NCBI GenBank assembly: GCA_022578605.1
Contig: MU394141.1
Span: 62,001 to 126,000 of the forward strand
Length of the DNA stretch: 64,000 bases
Direction of reading: 5' to 3'
From: Camillea tinctor
Taxonomy: Eukaryota; Ascomycota; Sordariomycetes; Xylariales; Xylariaceae
Position numbers and translations under genes: made by a program. Shown here piece by piece: positions 60,191 to 64,000 of the stretch (its first letter is position 1; each line of letters starts with the position of its first letter). The notes beneath the pieces are model-generated. The model was not told where the DNA came from and did no database searches. It saw nothing but the letters and a program-made list of their open reading frames with translations.

Positions 60191-61064
60191 GATGATGATG
60201 ATGCTGATTTTCAAGATACTAATGCTATATTAGCAATGAACTTAGAAGATAGGAAGATTCAAGTTGAGGTTAAAAAGAAAAGGAGTCCTTGGGGGGACAC
60301 AGGACATGTTGACATGTTGAATTGACATGGACTAAGGACTTATTGAACAGAGTTACACGTGCCGAGGTTATAAGTGATGAGTAATAGCACGTTACAAACT
60401 GTATATCAGACGAGTATACATAAGTATGTATTCCTACGTTGTGTCTCTAGCGATAAGTCTCATCTGACTTAGGTTAGATAGATTAGAGAAATTCATTCTG
60501 CATGGAGGGTTGCACGTATTATTGATGAGAGGCATTGGTTATATACGTATGAGGTATTTGACCTATGCAGTTTGACTTCTTGTTTTTTTTCCCTTTTCTC
60601 TATCTCTATTTTGAAAAGTATAGTAAAAAAAAGAATCATATTAACTAGATAAACAATATCCCCAGGGTTTATTTTGTTTACTCTTATGATTTAAGCTCTG
60701 GTATGTTGACATTAAGGAGAACATTATGGATTATGCAATATGGTTGCACTACGTATAGGTTATGTAAGATAACCCCACAGTGTCCGCACCAATCAAAATC
60801 AATATGCAACAATTGAAACCGGCAACCTCCCTGCCTTTCGATTTTGACTTTCCCCTGCCCCATTATTTTTTGCTCTTCTTCACTAATCTAAGCTTCTTCC
60901 GTCGCGAAAAACTCACCAACTCTGGTGTGCGATTTGATTTCACGGGTCAGATCGTGGTATTGTTTTAATACCAAATACATCTAAAATCACGAATCACGAT
61001 ATTGCAGCATGTCATAGTCAATAATCCAAAAAGAAAAAAAGAAAAACATACCCTTCATCCAACC
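60191..61064. other. Intergenic, dehydrogenase to JIP5
   Basis: Divergent promoter region. AT-rich. No gene seen; a 62-codon ORF at 60780 has no features. Confidence 0.6.
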
Positions 61065-62475
61065 ATGTTCGAGAACCTTTGCACCCTGCCTCTGAGCGCT
61101 GAGCTCTTCAGCCAAGCCCTTCATCCAACTGAACCTCTTCTGGGTGTTGGTCTCTCTACCGGTCACGTCCAGTGTTTTCGCCTCCCCGCCCCTGACGCAG
61201 ATCCCGAAGATGATGCCGACCTTAGCGTGTTGTCAGACGGTAAGGGAACGATCGATACGGTATGGCGCACTAAGAGGCATAAGGGTAGCTGTCGCAGTCT
61301 AGCCTTCAGCAACGATGGCTCTTGTAAGTCAACCCCTTCTGCTTTTCCTTTTTCCCTTTCCCATTTCCCTGTGAAAAAAAAGGGTTAGAAAATATTAACA
61401 CCCTACTTCTGTTTCTATAGCCCTTTACTCGGCCGGCACAGATTCTCTCCTGAAGCATTTCTCCCCAGTCACTGGTCAAGTGGCATCTAAAATAGCTATT
61501 CCCTCCACCAAATCCGTCCCCGATGCGCCAACCCTCCTCCATGTGCTTTCGCCCCAAACCCTTCTCCTCGCCTGTGACTCGGGCGTCTTACACCTTCTCG
61601 ACTTACGCGACAGCGCCCTTGCCGCGTCGAAGCCCCAGCAAACTCACTTCCCCCACAATGACTTTGTCTCTAGCATCACCCCTCTACCGCCCTCGGCCGA
61701 AAGCACCAGTGGTTATAGCAAGCAGTGGATATCCACAGGCGGCACCACTTTAGCCGTTACTGATTTGCGCCGTGGCGTGTTGGTGCGCAGTGAAGATCAG
61801 GAAGACGAGCTTCTGTCTTCTGTCTTCATCCCCGGTATTGGGCCGAAGAAGAATAGGGATAATGGCATTGTGGCCGTGGGCACTGGCTCGGGCGTGCTGA
61901 CATTATGGGACAAGGGAGCGTGGGATGACCAGCAAGATCGGGTTGTTGTGGATAGTGTGAAGGGAGGTGGTGAAAGCCTCGATTGTATCGCACAGATACC
62001 CGAGGAGCTTACTCGCAGCAAGAAGGTTGTGGTTGGCTTAGGAGATGGTAGCTTGCGCATCGTGGATCTCATGAAGAGACAGGTTGAGACCATTCTACGA
62101 CACGACGATATTGAAGCCGTCGTTGGGCTTGGATTCGATAGTCAAGGCCGCATGATTAGCGGAGGTGGACAAACTGTTAAGATATGGGAGGAATCGCCGA
62201 TTCTAGGCAAGGGTCTCGACGACGATGATGACAGCGAGGAGGAAGAATCAGATGACTCTGACATCGATAGCGATGAGGGCGGCCCTGCTGTGCCGAGCAA
62301 GAAGACCAATGGCAAGCGTCGAGTAAGCAAGGGCTCGGATTCGGATTCGGCAGATTCAGATAGTGAAGAGGAAGCACCGAAACATAGCAAGAAGAAGCGC
62401 AAGAAGGGAAAGGCCAACATCGACCTCGGACCTGGTGGTGCCCATGGCATACTACGATTCCGCGGCTTGGACTAG
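61065..62475 (+). CDS. JIP5: WD-repeat protein JIP5 (ribosome biogenesis)
   Basis: Two exons: 61065-61323 and 61421-62475; 437 residues. JIP5/WDR55-like proteins form a nucleolar beta-propeller needed for 60S ribosomal subunit formation. The start [36 protein letters not shown] is the family opening. Blade-like repeats follow: [69 protein letters not shown] and [15 protein letters not shown]. The tail is acidic ([14 protein letters not shown]), then [13 protein letters not shown], and a basic [14 protein letters not shown]. The intron (61324-61420, 97 nt) splits TCC at the junction [13 protein letters not shown]. Another upstream in-frame ATG at 61002 is unlikely because it adds a basic non-family leader. 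Confidence 0.92.
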
Positions 62476-62719
62476 TCCAATCACCTGGTTCATCTTGATA
62501 GCTCTTGTCGGGTGTACTCGGTAACTCATGTTTTCTTCACCCACTCATTTTCACGATACCCGAGTTACCCTGCATAATCTTAATTTAGACAATCCTAGCA
62601 AGCTATGAGGTATTGCGCCGCCGATTTTGTCCACGACCAAGCCCAAGCCGGTTTTTTATTAACTATCGATGCCAGATTATAGGTCGGCATGCAGATCCGT
62701 CCATCCATCAAGATGTGAA

Positions 62720-62738
62720 GTGTGTGTGTGTGTGTGTT
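62720..62738. repeat. (GT)n microsatellite
   Basis: About eight GT units in the 3' flank of JIP5. Confidence 0.85.
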
Positions 62739-63076
62739 GTGCAGATCGCCTACATTCCGTCCCAACTTCACCGTCCCATTCCATTGCTATCCGCTGGCTC
62801 AGGGGTTTGTGAGATCTATTCCGCTCCCCTTGCTGCGGCATTCCGCCCTACCCCAATGTGGGGTACCTTAGCTTTTCCGCCCGAGATCTACAAAGTTGGG
62901 GAAATTGCGGGGGAGAAGAGATATAGACTATGCAACCTGGTTCGTCGGCAAGGGGGTGAAAAGGGGGACAGAGAGAGGAAGCATAGATTCGTGATAGATA
63001 GGGTCAACTATGAAGAGAACGACATTACACTGCCTACTCGATGGCAGTGTTGTATGCCGTGCTGTCTAACCGACTG

Positions 63077-63097
63077 CCCCCCCCCCCCCCCCCCCCC
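63077..63097. repeat. Poly-C tract (C21)
   Basis: Twenty-one consecutive C. A complementary G17 tract lies about 180 bases downstream. Confidence 0.9.
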
Positions 63098-63280
63098 ACG
63101 TATGTATGACATGCTTCCTCTTTGGCTTGATACGATACCCTGACACAAGTAGTGATGTCGCCAACGTGTACCAGGTACATGTCCATTTACTGCTCTTACT
63201 CTTGGGTAGGCGCTAGGTACACACATAGGGATGACAGAAAGGGACCGAGAAGGCTAAATCAAGGGAAAGGAAGTAGGGGA

Positions 63281-63297
63281 GGGGGGGGGGGGGGGGG
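63281..63297. repeat. Poly-G tract (G17)
   Basis: Seventeen consecutive G, preceded by AGGGGA. Complementary to the C21 tract upstream. Confidence 0.9.
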
Positions 63298-64000
63298 TAG
63301 ATAACCTATACGGATTACGATACGTGCATACCTCGCACAAGCAAAACCCTAACCCAACACTTGAAAAAGCTGAATAGAGGAAGATATGAAAAGTGAATGA
63401 GCTGGTAAATGTTGTATTACATTACATTACATTGTATTGTATAGGTTTTTGTAATCACGGCTTTACATATACTAGGTAGCCTGTTCGATACCTACCTGCC
63501 TATCTAACGAGTGAAGAATCGTTCGTTGCTCTTAGGTTATACGAATCTATTTACTGATGTGTTCTGCTTGCATACCTAGGGATGTATTCTTAAGACTTTA
63601 TTACACACCTTCGTACTAAACAAGGAATAGAAAATAATAATGATGGTAATACATATAGGCTAGGTGGCTAGGCGATTAGAAATGAAATTAAAGTAGATAT
63701 GCCTGTAGATTACAAAATAGGCCCTTGGAAACAATGTTTAGCAAGAACCTAACATGAACTCATAGTTATGGGTGGCCTTGTGTGATTAACGCAACGTTAA
63801 TAAATTCAATACTGTAAGCAAATAACCCACAATGATAACCAAGGATATTAGGTGTTCACTAGAGGTTTCTGCCAAGTTAGCTGATCAGTGATAGTCATGA
63901 TAATCTGAATCTTGACGCGACTATCCGTAATTGCTGCAGCTAGGTATAAGTCGACGGGAAGATATATCTATATTTTGGTATATGAAATGTATCAACGTCT

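Larger units (their letters stand above)
62476..64000. other. 3' flank of JIP5, repeat-rich
   Basis: No convincing gene. A 176-codon ORF at 62613 runs through the GT repeat and poly-C tract and has no domain. It contains a GT microsatellite at about 62720-62738, C21 at 63077-63097, G17 at 63281-63297 and ATTAC repeats near 63416-63432. The last 500 bases are AT-rich. Confidence 0.55.

Noticed and set aside
62613..63143. 176-codon ORF downstream of JIP5
   Set aside because: Runs through a GT repeat and a poly-C tract, with no domain and a composition unlike the real genes.
1..64000. tRNA and rRNA genes, CRISPR arrays, intact transposons
   Set aside because: No tRNA B-box with matching arms, no rRNA-like sequence, no regularly spaced repeats, and no transposase or reverse transcriptase motifs were seen by eye. 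A covariance-model scan could still find a tRNA I missed.

Overview
The window is nuclear DNA of a filamentous ascomycete (Pezizomycotina). Genes are spliced by short GT-AG introns, mostly 58-202 nt, with CTAAC-like branch sites. Orthologues of standard fungal housekeeping genes are present (COX10, MSH6, CET1, RPN2, JIP5, sulfite oxidase), together with typical filamentous-fungus families (PTH11-like rhodopsin-domain protein, GH18 chitinase, NCS1 and sugar transporters, short-chain dehydrogenases). Sordariomycetes is my inference from overall gene character and was not tested. Intergenic DNA is long, AT-rich and full of CCTA/TAGG-type repeats.

Layout. 0.3-4.3 kb: COX10 (+) and a Myb-like nuclear protein (-). 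4.3-11.9 kb: a 7.6-kb stretch with no convincing gene, lying between the divergently transcribed Myb gene and a six-exon MFS sugar transporter (+). 14.3-20.7 kb: MSH6 (-) and an NCS1 nucleobase/allantoin-type permease (-). 21.7-22.0 kb: poly-G and poly-C tracts around a 10-N assembly gap. 22.2-23.8 kb: a six-exon transaldolase (-). 25.1-29.7 kb: an unrecognised gene (+). It looks like two ORFs, but a well-formed 67-nt intron joins them in frame into a protein of about 1506 residues with an array of cysteine/histidine zinc-binding modules. 30.8-33.6 kb: CET1 mRNA triphosphatase (-). 36.5-40.1 kb: proteasome RPN2 (+). 42.3-44.2 kb: cytochrome b5-type sulfite oxidase (+). 45.6-46.4 kb: small MARVEL-type four-helix membrane protein (-).

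48.5-60.2 kb reads as an accessory block: secreted GH18 chitinase (-), a COMT-like O-methyltransferase (-) that lacks the usual catalytic His, a PTH11-like membrane protein (-), and two short-chain dehydrogenases (+ and -). The second dehydrogenase has a one-base frame break at its first exon junction. The ribosome-biogenesis WD-repeat gene JIP5 (+) closes the block.

The housekeeping genes share no single pathway. Their work covers respiration and haem (COX10), sulfite detoxification, DNA repair (MSH6), mRNA capping (CET1), protein turnover (RPN2) and ribosome biogenesis (JIP5). The best candidate for something undescribed is the 1506-residue zinc-module protein. No tRNA, rRNA, CRISPR array or intact transposon was recognised. 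Splice sites were placed by reading frame and family alignment from memory, so exon boundaries are predictions.
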